From: Salegentibacter agarivorans
Lineage (GTDB): Bacteria; Bacteroidota; Bacteroidia; Flavobacteriales; Flavobacteriaceae
DNA: 61,553 bases
Assembly (NCBI RefSeq): GCF_900113135.1
Contig: NZ_FOOH01000024.1
Span: forward strand, 1 to 61,553
Direction: 5' to 3'
Part shown: positions 41,541 through 49,777 of the stretch, piece by piece
How the letters are laid out: every line of letters begins with the position of its first letter
How positions within the stretch are numbered: the first letter of the stretch is position 1
Translations under genes and position numbers: made by a program
The notes under the pieces: model-generated
Seen by the model: only the letters and a program-made list of their open reading frames with translations
Told to the model about the DNA's origin: nothing
Databases searched by the model: none

Positions 41541-43922
41541 ATGAAATCTTTATTATTTTTTACCGGCCTCTGCTTAATTTCATTGCAAGCCGTTGCTCAA
41601 ACTCACACTTTACAGGGAACAGTTACCCGTGGCGAAACTCCGGTTGAAGGAGTCGCAGTTTATGCCGTAGAACCAGGCGATGGCACCACTACCGATGAGA
41701 ATGGCAGGTACAGCCTTGAGCTTGAAGAAGGTGAGTATAACCTGGTATTTTCCTATGGAAACCAAAAAACCTTAAAAGTAAAACTGGATCAGGATAAAAC
41801 CCTGGATGTAGATCTTAGCGATGTACAGGAAGTTTTGGACGAAGTTTTTCTTTCTTCGGTGCGGGTAAGTGCGAAATCGCCAATTACCTACAGTAATCTT
41901 ACTAACGAAGAAATTGAAGATAGAAACCTGGGTCAGGATATTCCGGTGTTAATGAATTATATGCCAAACGTGGTTACTACTAGTGATGCGGGAGCAGGCG
42001 TTGGTTATACCGGGATTAGGGTTAGAGGTAGCGGCCCCACCAGTACAAATGTTACTATAAATGGAATTCCCTATAATGATGCCGAAAGTCTTGGAACTTT
42101 TTGGGTAAACCTTGGAGACTTTGCCTCTTCTGTAGAAAATCTGCAACTGCAACGTGGTGTAGGTACTTCTACAAATGGCGCAGGAGCTTTTGGTGCCAGC
42201 CTTAATATTTTAACCGATGGTTATAGCGAAGAAGCAAATGCAGAAATTGCCAATAGTTACGGTTCTTTTAATACGCACAAGCACACCGTGAAATTCAGTA
42301 CAGGGCTTATAGACGATCATTGGGAATTTGCAGGTCGAGCTTCTCAAATAAAAAGTGACGGCTATATAGATCGCGCCAGTAGTGATTTAAAGTCTTATTT
42401 TCTGCAAGGAACTTATGTAGACGAAAACACCTTAGTAAAAGCCATTACTTTTGGCGGAAGTGAAAGAACTTACCAGGCCTGGTACGGAATTGATGCTGAA
42501 ACTCTCGAAAATGATAGAACATACAATCCCGCCGGGGTTTATACCGATGATGAAGGAAATACTAAATTTTACGATAATCAAACCGATAATTACAAGCAGG
42601 ATCATTATCAGTTATTGTGGAATCAGGAGTATAACAAGAACTGGTCTTCTAACCTTGCTTTTCATTATACTTACGGGCGCGGTTATTATGAAGAATATAA
42701 AGAAGACGCTACTTTAAATGAATTTGGGCTGGAGAATTTCCAGGCTGATGGTGAAGAAGTAACCACCTCAGATCTTGTTGGAACCAAATGGCTGGATAAT
42801 CATTTCTACGGAAGCGTTTTCAGCTTGAATTATCAGGATCAGGATTGGGATGTGATTGTTGGAGGTGGCTGGAACCGATATATTGGAGATCATTTTGGAG
42901 ATGTGATTTACACGCGATTTGCCAGGAATAACGATCCCTATGAGCCTTATTACGAAAATACAGGAACTAAAACCGATTTTAATCTCTACGGAAAAGCAAC
43001 TTATGCAGTTTCAGAAAAACTGGCGGCTTATTTAGACCTTCAGGTAAGAACGATAGATTATGAAACCGTAGGAATGTTATCTGAAGGAACTGAATTTCTG
43101 GTAGATGATTCATTTAACTTCTTTAATCCTAAAGCCGGATTAACCTATGCTTTAAATGATCAAAATCAGTTCTATTTTTCTTATGCCCGTGCTAATAGGG
43201 AACCACGCCGCAGCGACTACGAAAACGGCGAACCTGAACACGAAGAATTAAACGATTTTGAATTAGGGTGGCGCCATAATACACCATCGGTTCAACTAAA
43301 CACCAACTTTTATTATATGGATTATCAAAACCAATTAGTACTTACTGGTGGTATTGATGATGTTGGCGCTTTTATTCGTGAAAATAGCGGAAATAGTTAT
43401 CGTTTAGGTTTGGAAATAGATGCCGTTATTAGGCTTTCAGATAAAATATTTATTAGACCCAACCTGGCTTTAAGCCGAAATAAAAATATAGATTTTGTTT
43501 CTACCTGGAATGGAGAATTAGTTGATTTTGGAAATACAGAAATTTCCTTCTCTCCTTCTATAGTAGGAGGAAACCGAATTACTTACTTACCCGCAGAAGG
43601 ATTAGAATTGAGCATGCTTTCAAAATATGTAGGAGAGCAATATATGAGTAATATTGAAGCCGAAAACTCTAAGCTGGACGCTTATTTTGTGAACGATTTT
43701 AATATTCAGTATACCTGGCGAAATGCACCTTTCTTTAAAGAAGTTGTTTTTACAGGTTTGGTAAATAATATCTTGGGAGAAGAATATGTATCCAACGGTT
43801 ACTATTACACTTTTAATGTAGAAAATCCAGATACTACTACAGGTTTACAAACCTTAGATGGTGCGGGCTATTATCCGCAGGCCACCACAAACTTTTTAGC
43901 CGGAATTACTTTGAAATTTTAA
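41541..43922 (+). CDS. TonB-dependent outer-membrane receptor for thiamine
   Basis: 793 residues. Signal peptide ending 'QAVAQ', then a carboxypeptidase-regulatory-like beta-sandwich ('LQGTVTRGETPVEGVAVYAV'), then the plug ('GYTGIRVRGSGPTSTNVTING', residues about 155-175) and a 22-strand barrel closing with 'FLAGITLKF'. It imports a ligand across the outer membrane with TonB energy. The upstream TPP riboswitch makes thiamine or a derivative the likely ligand. In Bacteroidota such receptors are known members of the TPP regulon. Confidence 0.92.
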   Translation: MKSLLFFTGLCLISLQAVAQTHTLQGTVTRGETPVEGVAVYAVEPGDGTTTDENGRYSLELEEGEYNLVFSYGNQKTLKVKLDQDKTLDVDLSDVQEVLDEVFLSSVRVSAKSPITYSNLTNEEIEDRNLGQDIPVLMNYMPNVVTTSDAGAGVGYTGIRVRGSGPTSTNVTINGIPYNDAESLGTFWVNLGDFASSVENLQLQRGVGTSTNGAGAFGASLNILTDGYSEEANAEIANSYGSFNTHKHTVKFSTGLIDDHWEFAGRASQIKSDGYIDRASSDLKSYFLQGTYVDENTLVKAITFGGSERTYQAWYGIDAETLENDRTYNPAGVYTDDEGNTKFYDNQTDNYKQDHYQLLWNQEYNKNWSSNLAFHYTYGRGYYEEYKEDATLNEFGLENFQADGEEVTTSDLVGTKWLDNHFYGSVFSLNYQDQDWDVIVGGGWNRYIGDHFGDVIYTRFARNNDPYEPYYENTGTKTDFNLYGKATYAVSEKLAAYLDLQVRTIDYETVGMLSEGTEFLVDDSFNFFNPKAGLTYALNDQNQFYFSYARANREPRRSDYENGEPEHEELNDFELGWRHNTPSVQLNTNFYYMDYQNQLVLTGGIDDVGAFIRENSGNSYRLGLEIDAVIRLSDKIFIRPNLALSRNKNIDFVSTWNGELVDFGNTEISFSPSIVGGNRITYLPAEGLELSMLSKYVGEQYMSNIEAENSKLDAYFVNDFNIQYTWRNAPFFKEVVFTGLVNNILGEEYVSNGYYYTFNVENPDTTTGLQTLDGAGYYPQATTNFLAGITLKF

Positions 43923-43933
43923 TTTGTTTGTCG

Positions 43934-43968
43934 CCTCTCTCGTCCTATTCCCAGGAGGGGGGAGGTTT
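43934..43968. terminator. Hairpin between convergent receptor and lipoprotein genes
   Basis: CCTCTCTCGTCCT and AGGAGGGGGGAGG form an imperfect stem followed by TTTTT. It could be a terminator, or a decayed copy of the G-rich palindrome seen in bioA. Confidence 0.5.
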
Positions 43969-44400
43969 TTAATTATAAACCTCAATAGTATTACTACGGC
44001 GCTCAATTCGGTAAGGTTTCATAGAGTATTCTCCTTCGCCTTCCATTAATTCACCAGTAATTATATTATAAGAATTTGCATCTTCACAGTTACAGGTAGC
44101 AATAATCCCTTCAACCGTCATTGCAGAACAATTATTCGGCGGATGATTGGGGTCGCTTAATTCAAAAGCAGTGTATTGTGAATTATTTATATTATAAACC
44201 ACCACACCCTTTATGCCTTCGTTGTAGGTAGTAAAGCTATTCCCAGGAAATTGAAGATCATTATATTCAGGAAAATCCAGGTTTAGTTGAAGTCTAAAAT
44301 TCAAATCTATTAGGTTCGGGTTATTAAAGTCATTGTCATCATTGGTGGAGCAAGCGCTAAAAATTACTGAAAATAGAAGGAAAAAAAGAGGTTTTTTCAT
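43969..44400 (-). CDS. Lipoprotein with degenerate Rieske-like domain
   Basis: 143 residues from the ATG at 44400, with lipobox 'VIFSAC' (C17). The C-terminal half has the order and spacing of a Rieske fold: C91 in 'NNCSAMTVEGIIATCNC' (C103, C105), then 'SYNIITGELMEG' and 'MKPYRIERRSNTIEVYN', comparable to the TG..xxGP...L..Y end of Rieske proteins. The two histidines expected as cluster ligands (CxH and CxxH) are absent. It may be a structural relative without an iron-sulfur cluster. Function unknown. Confidence 0.6.
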   Translation of the reverse strand: MKKPLFFLLFSVIFSACSTNDDNDFNNPNLIDLNFRLQLNLDFPEYNDLQFPGNSFTTYNEGIKGVVVYNINNSQYTAFELSDPNHPPNNCSAMTVEGIIATCNCEDANSYNIITGELMEGEGEYSMKPYRIERRSNTIEVYN

Positions 44401-44455
44401 GATATCGGCAATTTTTTCGCTAAATATTATTATTGTTTTCAAGGCGTAAATTTAT

Positions 44456-44463
44456 TATATTTG
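44456..44463 (+). promoter_or_regulatory. Probable -7 element for greA
   Basis: TATATTTG, 57 nt before the greA ATG. Confidence 0.6.
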
Positions 44464-44470
44464 TTAAACA

Positions 44471-44496
44471 AATCCCGTCGTGCTATGGGATTTTTT
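44471..44496 (+). promoter_or_regulatory. greA leader hairpin, terminator-like
   Basis: AATCCC/GGGATT stem with a run of T directly after it, between the greA promoter and start codon. The shape is that of an attenuator. Confidence 0.5.
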
Positions 44497-44519
44497 CTAT
44501 TTATATAAACGATGAAGTT

Positions 44520-44996
44520 ATGAGCAAAGTATCTTATTATACTGAAGAGGGATTAAAAAAGTTGAGGGATGAACTTAATCAGCTACGTGATGTAGAACGG
44601 CCTAAAGCTTCAGAAGCTATTGCCGAAGCCCGTGATAAAGGAGATTTAAGTGAGAATGCAGAATATGATGCTGCCAAAGAGGCTCAGGGTCTCTTAGAAA
44701 TGAAGATCTCAAAATTAGAAGAAGTGGTGGCCAATGCAAGAGTTATAGATGAATCTCAATTAGATACTTCTAAAGTGTTGGTACATTCCCACGTGAAAAT
44801 AAAAAACCAAACAAGTGGGGCCGAAGTAAAATATAAGCTGGTAGCACAGAGTGAAGCCGATTTAAAAACGGGTAAGATCTCGGTAGATTCTCCTATAGGA
44901 AAGGGATTACTCGGTAAAGAAGTGGGGGATACAGCGGAAATAGATGTACCCAGCGGTAAGATGAAATTTGAAATTTTAGAGATCTGGAGAGAATAA
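44520..44996 (+). CDS. greA: Transcription elongation factor GreA
   Basis: 158 residues. The N-terminal coiled coil has 'YYTEEGLKKLRDELNQL' and the acidic tip region 'EARDKGDLSENAEYDAAKEA', and the C-terminal FKBP-like domain has 'DSPIGKGLLGKEVGD'. It rescues backtracked RNA polymerase by stimulating transcript cleavage. The ATG at 44520 is the start; 29 upstream codons in frame cover the promoter and hairpin and are not coding. Confidence 0.96.
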   Translation: MSKVSYYTEEGLKKLRDELNQLRDVERPKASEAIAEARDKGDLSENAEYDAAKEAQGLLEMKISKLEEVVANARVIDESQLDTSKVLVHSHVKIKNQTSGAEVKYKLVAQSEADLKTGKISVDSPIGKGLLGKEVGDTAEIDVPSGKMKFEILEIWRE

Positions 44997-45020
44997 GTTT
45001 CCGGTATTTAACAGTTTGTG

Positions 45021-45066
45021 AAATCCTTTTCCAATACCTTTAACTAAGGTTCTGTGAAAAGGATTT
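45021..45066 (+). terminator. Long hairpin between greA and the HIT gene
   Basis: AAATCCTTTTC/GAAAAGGATTT 11-bp outer stem with an inner ACCTT/AAGGT stem. Followed by TTATATTT rather than a clean T-run, so termination may be partial. Confidence 0.5.
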
Positions 45067-45098
45067 TATATTTATATACTAACCAATTCAAAAATATT

Positions 45099-45488
45099 AT
45101 GGCCAGTTTATTCACTAAAATAGTAAGGGGAGAAGTGCCTGCTTTCAAAATCGCAGAAGATAGTCAGTTTTTAGCTTTTCTAGATGTTAATCCAAATGCA
45201 AAGGGACATACTTTATGTATTCCGAAGAAAGAAGTGAATAAGATCTTTGATTTGGAAGAAGAGATGTACCAGGAATTAATGCGTTTTTCCCGCAAAGTAG
45301 CCATCGCTTTAGAGAAAACGGTAGAGTGCAAGCGCGTGGGAATGGCCGTTGTTGGGCTTGAAGTTCCGCATGTTCACGTACATCTTATCCCGTTAAATTC
45401 TATGAGCGATATGGATTTTTCTAAAAGCGTAAAAATGGAAGAAGAGGAATTTAAAAAACTGGCAGAATCTATTCACGTTAATCTTTAA
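45099..45488 (+). CDS. HIT family protein
   Basis: 129 residues. The histidine triad is 'VPHVHVHLIPLN' (HxHxH), with 'TKIVRGEVPAFKIAED' at the N-terminus and 'DVNPNAKGHTLCIPKKEV' in the middle, typical of Hint-type purine nucleotide hydrolases. The ATG at 45099 ('MASLFTKI') is the usual start. Its stop overlaps the next start by one base (TAATG). Confidence 0.92.
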   Translation: MASLFTKIVRGEVPAFKIAEDSQFLAFLDVNPNAKGHTLCIPKKEVNKIFDLEEEMYQELMRFSRKVAIALEKTVECKRVGMAVVGLEVPHVHVHLIPLNSMSDMDFSKSVKMEEEEFKKLAESIHVNL

Positions 45489-45898
45489 TGGAAAGCGAAA
45501 CGTATAATTTAAAACTCGAGCTTAGAATAGATTGGAACGATTTAGATATGTATAAGCACGTAAATAATATCTCGTTTATGCGCTATATGCAGTCGGGTCG
45601 AGTAAATTTTTGGGAAGCTTCAGGTATTTACGAGATGTATGAGAATACCAATATGGGAACTATGTTGGTTTCTACACATTGCGATTTTAAAAAGTCGCTG
45701 TATTACCCCGGGAAAGCTATAGTAAAAACCAGGATAGATTTTATAAAAAATTCCAGTTTCGGTTTAAAACATCTTATTCTAAATGACATTAATGAAGTTT
45801 GCGCTGAAGGTAAAGATGTAGTGGTTTGCTATGATTTTGAAAAAGATAATACCTTCCGAATTCCTGAAGATTTAAGAACACAACTTTCTAAATTCTAA
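45488..45898 (+). CDS. Acyl-CoA thioesterase, hot-dog fold (4HBT)
   Basis: 136 residues. 'RIDWNDLDMYKHVNNISFMRYM' (14-35, shown shortened here as WNDLDMYKHVNN) is the catalytic and helix region of 4-hydroxybenzoyl-CoA thioesterase-like enzymes, with the Asp followed by the HVNN signature. It hydrolyses an acyl-thioester of unknown identity. Coupled to the HIT gene by TAATG and convergent with the next gene, with a 4-bp overlap. Confidence 0.85.
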   Translation: MESETYNLKLELRIDWNDLDMYKHVNNISFMRYMQSGRVNFWEASGIYEMYENTNMGTMLVSTHCDFKKSLYYPGKAIVKTRIDFIKNSSFGLKHLILNDINEVCAEGKDVVVCYDFEKDNTFRIPEDLRTQLSKF

Positions 45899-47049
45899 AC
45901 TTTTCTGAGGGAAATTTTAAAAGTTGTGCCTTTGTTTATTTCGCTTTCTTCTACTTTTATTCTCCCGTGGTGATAGCCTTCAATAATTCGTTTTGCTAAA
46001 GATAAGCCAAGGCCCCAGCCTCTTTTTTTTGTGGTATGCCCGGGTTCAAAAACGAGTTTAAATTTATTTTTATCAAGCCCTTTTCCCGTATCTTTTATAA
46101 AGATATGCGCCCATTTCTGTTCCTCTTTAATTTGAATATGCAATTTCCCTTTTCCGCGCATTGCATCTATGGCATTTTTAACCAGGTTTTCTATGGTCCA
46201 GCTGTAAAGTTGGGAATTTAACATTACCGGGATATATCCTTTAGGGACGTCAATGGAGAATTCAATAAGCCGTGAGCTTCTTGTTTTTAAATAATCGAAG
46301 CTGTTTTGAGTTGCTTCAATTATATTTGTTTTTTCCAGAATTGGAGACGAACCTATTTTAGAAAAACGTTCAGTGATGGTTTCAAGACGGTCAATGTCTT
46401 TTTCCATTTCAATAATGTAGGATTCTTTTACATTTTCCTGTTTCAGGATTTCGGTCCAGCCAATAAGCGAAGATAAGGGAGTGCCAATTTGATGTGCAGT
46501 TTCTTTCGCCATCCCGGCCCAGAGCTTATTCTGTTCGCTGTTTTTCGTTGTGGTATAGAAAAAATAAACTACCCCAATAAAAAGAAAACCTATAAGAACC
46601 AGCCCAACAGGATAATACTTAAGACTGTTTAAAACCGGGGAATTGCCGTAGTAAATATACTGTTGCTCTCCATTTCCCAGGTTTATAATAATAGGAGCAT
46701 TTTCTTCCTTTAAATTTTCAAGAAGTCGTTGCGCTTGTTTCTCATTTTCTAATTTATCGGGATCAATATTAGTAGTGTAGGCAATATCTCCATCGGTATC
46801 GGTATGGATTATGGGAATTGTGGTATTGTTATTTAAAATTTCAAGAATAAGATCAAGATCGGCATCGGCCGGTGGCGGGTCCCGGTCTAAAGCTTCCTGC
46901 GCTTTCGCCCAAATATTCATTTTAGCTCGTTCATCTTGTTTTAAACGCTGAAAAAAGATGGTAGTATTCCATAAAACCAGGCCTACTACTATAAAACACG
47001 AGATAATAATAAACCAGCGATTAAAAGTGCGTTCGTCTGTGAAGTTCAT
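45895..47049 (-). CDS. Sensor histidine kinase
   Basis: 384 residues. Membrane helices at about 12-32 and 146-166 flank a short periplasmic domain. The phosphoacceptor region is 'KETAHQIGTPLSSLIGW' with the conserved His, followed by the HATPase boxes 'ENLVKNAIDAM', 'DTGKGLD' and 'GWGLGLSLAKRI'. No response regulator is adjacent, so it is an orphan kinase here. Its stop overlaps the convergent thioesterase by 4 bp. Confidence 0.92.
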   Translation of the reverse strand: MNFTDERTFNRWFIIISCFIVVGLVLWNTTIFFQRLKQDERAKMNIWAKAQEALDRDPPPADADLDLILEILNNNTTIPIIHTDTDGDIAYTTNIDPDKLENEKQAQRLLENLKEENAPIIINLGNGEQQYIYYGNSPVLNSLKYYPVGLVLIGFLFIGVVYFFYTTTKNSEQNKLWAGMAKETAHQIGTPLSSLIGWTEILKQENVKESYIIEMEKDIDRLETITERFSKIGSSPILEKTNIIEATQNSFDYLKTRSSRLIEFSIDVPKGYIPVMLNSQLYSWTIENLVKNAIDAMRGKGKLHIQIKEEQKWAHIFIKDTGKGLDKNKFKLVFEPGHTTKKRGWGLGLSLAKRIIEGYHHGRIKVEESEINKGTTFKISLRKV

Positions 47050-47140
47050 ACAGGCTTCTGAGCTTTAAAGGATTTAAAGATAAGCGTTTTTAAACGAATT
47101 TTATTGCGTGTCCCGGCTTTTCATTCCCTATTGGTTTCGT

Positions 47141-47148
47141 TACCTTTG
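47141..47148 (+). promoter_or_regulatory. Probable -7 element for the flavin reductase gene
   Basis: TACCTTTG matches TAnnTTTG and lies 13 nt before the ATG at 47162. Confidence 0.45.
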
Positions 47149-47161
47149 CCAAAAAACAAGT

Positions 47162-48040
47162 ATGCTTACAATAGATCCTAAAGAGGTGAGCACAGGCAAG
47201 CTTCATCGCTATTTGCTTGGTGCTATTGGTCCCAGGCCTATCGCTTTTGCCAGTACAATAGATACTAAAGGCCGATCAAATTTATCGCCTTTCAGCTTTT
47301 TTAATGTTTTTGGATCTAATCCTCCTACCTTAATTTTCTCCCCGGCGAGAAGAGGCAGGGATAATACGGTAAAGCATACCTACACCAATGTTAAGAATAT
47401 TGATGAGGTGGTTATCAATATTGTAAACTACGATATTGTTCAGCAAATGTCACTTTCCAGTACCGAATATGCCGAAGGTGTAAATGAGTTTGAAAAAGCA
47501 GGCTTTACAATGCTAAAATCTGATCTTGTAAAACCATTTCGGGTAGCGGAATCTCCGGTACAATTTGAATGTAAAGTGAAGCAGGTTATTGAAACCGGCC
47601 AGGAAGGCGGTGCCGGGAATCTTGTGATTTGCGAAGTCCTTAAAATGCATATTAATGAAAGCATTTTAGATGATGACGGATTTATAGATCAACATAAAAT
47701 AGACCAGGTGGCCAGAATGGGCGGTAATTGGTATACCCGTGCCAATATGGGAATGTTCGAGGTGCCAAAGCCGCTTTCAAGCTTAGGAATTGGTATAGAT
47801 GCCATTCCTGAAGAAATTAGGAAAAGTAAAACTTTAACCGGTAATGATCTTGGTAAATTGGGGAATGTTGAAGCGCTGCCAAAAGATGAAGAAGTTGCAG
47901 GTTTTATAGCTAAAAATAAAGATTTAGCTGAATTAGTAAAACTAAATAACAAAACAGATATTCATACCCGGGCACAATTGTTTTTAGAGAAGAACAATAC
48001 CGATGCTGCCTGGAAATTATTATTAGCAAAAACAGATTAA
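47162..48040 (+). CDS. Flavin reductase family protein
   Basis: 292 residues. The FMN-binding split barrel has 'GAIGPRPIAFASTIDTKGR' and 'NLSPFSFFNVFGSNPPTLIF', typical of DIM6/NTAB flavoproteins that use NAD(P)H to reduce flavin or bind FMN as cofactor. The C-terminal 90 residues are extra and of unknown role. The ATG at 47162 fits the fold; 18 upstream in-frame codons run through the promoter. The DUF3127 gene starts 1 nt after its stop. Confidence 0.85.
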   Translation: MLTIDPKEVSTGKLHRYLLGAIGPRPIAFASTIDTKGRSNLSPFSFFNVFGSNPPTLIFSPARRGRDNTVKHTYTNVKNIDEVVINIVNYDIVQQMSLSSTEYAEGVNEFEKAGFTMLKSDLVKPFRVAESPVQFECKVKQVIETGQEGGAGNLVICEVLKMHINESILDDDGFIDQHKIDQVARMGGNWYTRANMGMFEVPKPLSSLGIGIDAIPEEIRKSKTLTGNDLGKLGNVEALPKDEEVAGFIAKNKDLAELVKLNNKTDIHTRAQLFLEKNNTDAAWKLLLAKTD

Positions 48041-48041
48041 A

Positions 48042-48416
48042 ATGGAAGTACAAGGCAAGATTAAGTTAATTGGTGAAACCAAGACCTTTGGAAATAATGG
48101 GTTTAGAAAGAGAGAAGTAGTGGTGACTACAGAGGAGCAATATCCACAACATATTATGATAGAATTTGTTCAGGATAAAACAGATTTGCTTAATAACTTT
48201 CAGGTAGGCCAACCGGTAAAAATTGGAATTAACCTTAGAGGTAGAGAATGGGTAAGTCCGCAGGGAGAAACCAAATATTTTAACTCTATCCAGGGTTGGA
48301 GAATAGAAAATCTACAGGCAGACCAGCCGGCAGGTGGGCAAAATGTTCCGCCACCAGATAATTTTGAACCTGCCAACAACTTAAACGAAGAAGATTACGA
48401 CGATCTTCCTTTCTAA
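48042..48416 (+). CDS. DUF3127 protein with SSB-like C-terminal tip
   Basis: 124 residues. The N-terminal 85 residues look like an OB-type beta barrel ('MEVQGKIKLIGETKTFGNNG', 'KREVVVTTEEQYPQHIMIEF', 'GQPVKIGINLRGREW'), matching DUF3127. A Pro/Asn/Gln linker leads to an acidic tip 'EEDYDDLPF', nearly the same as the end of the SSB encoded at 20402-20872. It is therefore a likely single-strand nucleic acid binder that uses the same partner-docking tail. Unit with the flavin reductase gene; a terminator follows. Confidence 0.8.
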   Translation: MEVQGKIKLIGETKTFGNNGFRKREVVVTTEEQYPQHIMIEFVQDKTDLLNNFQVGQPVKIGINLRGREWVSPQGETKYFNSIQGWRIENLQADQPAGGQNVPPPDNFEPANNLNEEDYDDLPF

Positions 48417-48460
48417 AAAATTCTTTTGCGGGATTTAGAAATAATTTCGTTTCATATTAT

Positions 48461-48503
48461 AAAAAGCTTAGCATCCTATTAAGAGGGCTAAGCTTTTTCT
48501 TTT
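48461..48503 (+). terminator. Terminator after the DUF3127 gene
   Basis: AAAAAGCTTAGC/GCTAAGCTTTTT stem with a 13-nt loop and a following T-rich run. Confidence 0.9.
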
Positions 48504-48537
48504 TGTACTTTTCTTATTCATCTAAAATCCCTGATAA

Positions 48538-49191
48538 TTGCATTATTTACAACATAACGAAAAATTTCCTCCTATTTCTGAAGCCGATGAACAGGGACTA
48601 TTGGCTATTGGGGGAGATTTGAGTATTCCACGTTTAATTTATGCATATAACCACGGAATTTTTCCCTGGTATGACGATTCACAACCTCTACTTTGGTGGA
48701 GTCCCGACCCCAGGATGGTGCTTTTTCCCGAGAAATTAAGAGTTTCTAAGAGTATGAAGAAACTATTTAAAAAAGAAGCTTTTAAAGTAACTTTTGACCG
48801 AGATTTTGAACGAGTTATAGAAGCTTGCGCAGAGATCAGGAGGGAAGGCCAACATGGAACCTGGATAACTCCCGAGATAATTAAAAGTTATAGAGAATTA
48901 CATGAATTTAATCTTGCCCGCTCTGTAGAGGTTTGGCAGGGTGATGAATTGGTGGGCGGACTTTACGGAATTTATCTTAAAGAACAACAGGTGTTTTGCG
49001 GTGAAAGTATGTTTGCCAGGGTTAGTAATGCTTCTAAATACGGTTTTATAACCCTGGTTAATCAGTTAAAAGATGAAGGTGTTAAACTCATAGATTGTCA
49101 GGTTTACACCAAACACTTAGAAAGCCTTGGCGCTGAAGAAATCCCGAGAAAGAGATTTCTTAAATATTTAGAAATTCCTCTTGAAGATTAA
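48538..49191 (+). CDS. aat: Leucyl/phenylalanyl-tRNA--protein transferase
   Basis: 217 residues. It adds Leu or Phe to N-terminal Arg or Lys of proteins for the N-degron pathway. Motifs are 'GLLAIGGDLSIPRLIYAYNH', 'GIFPWY', 'LLWWSPDPRMVLFPE', 'GTWITPEI' and 'GESMFARVSNASKYGF'. TTG start; no better upstream codon after the terminator. The tag gene converges on it with a 2-nt gap. Confidence 0.95.
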   Translation: MHYLQHNEKFPPISEADEQGLLAIGGDLSIPRLIYAYNHGIFPWYDDSQPLLWWSPDPRMVLFPEKLRVSKSMKKLFKKEAFKVTFDRDFERVIEACAEIRREGQHGTWITPEIIKSYRELHEFNLARSVEVWQGDELVGGLYGIYLKEQQVFCGESMFARVSNASKYGFITLVNQLKDEGVKLIDCQVYTKHLESLGAEEIPRKRFLKYLEIPLED

Positions 49192-49193
49192 TC

Positions 49194-49772
49194 TCAAGAG
49201 AGTTTTTTAACTTCTTTATACCTAAAACAAGTTACTTCGTGATCATTTACCATACCGGTAGCCTGCATATGAGCATACATTACGGTAGAACCTACAAACT
49301 TAAATCCCTTTTTCTTTAAATCTTTGCTTAATTTATCACTAATAGCGGTAGTTGCAGGAGCTTTTTTGTAATCTTCTATTGCGTTCTGAATTGGTTCACC
49401 CTCTACAAAACTCCAGATATACTTGCTGAAACTCCCATATTCTTCCTGAATTTTTATAAAATTTTGAGCGTTGGTTACTGTAGCTCTCACTTTTAATTTA
49501 TTCCTGATAATCCCCGGATTTTCCAATAATTCCTGAATTTTTTTTTCAGAATATTTAGCGATTTTTTTGTAGTCAAAATCATCAAAAGCTTTTCTGAAAT
49601 TTTCTCGTTTTCGCAACACGGTAATCCAGCTTAAACCGGCTTGAAATGTTTCCAGGATTAGAAATTCAAAGATGGTTTCATCATCATAAACAGGAACGCC
49701 CCATTCATTATCGTGGTATGCTTCGTAAAGTGCATCGCCTTCACACCAGCCACAGCGTTGTAATTTCGTCAT
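49194..49772 (-). CDS. tag: DNA-3-methyladenine glycosylase I
   Basis: 192 residues. Removes 3-methyladenine from DNA. The N-terminal 'QRCGWCEGDALYEAYHDNEW' and C-terminal 'NDHEVTCFRY' carry the zinc-binding Cys-His pairs of the Tag family, and 'EFLILETFQAGLSWITVLRK' is the conserved catalytic region. Probably in one transcript with the upstream TonB-like gene, 5 nt away. Confidence 0.95.
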   Translation of the reverse strand: MTKLQRCGWCEGDALYEAYHDNEWGVPVYDDETIFEFLILETFQAGLSWITVLRKRENFRKAFDDFDYKKIAKYSEKKIQELLENPGIIRNKLKVRATVTNAQNFIKIQEEYGSFSKYIWSFVEGEPIQNAIEDYKKAPATTAISDKLSKDLKKKGFKFVGSTVMYAHMQATGMVNDHEVTCFRYKEVKKLS

Positions 49773-49777
49773 TTTAA

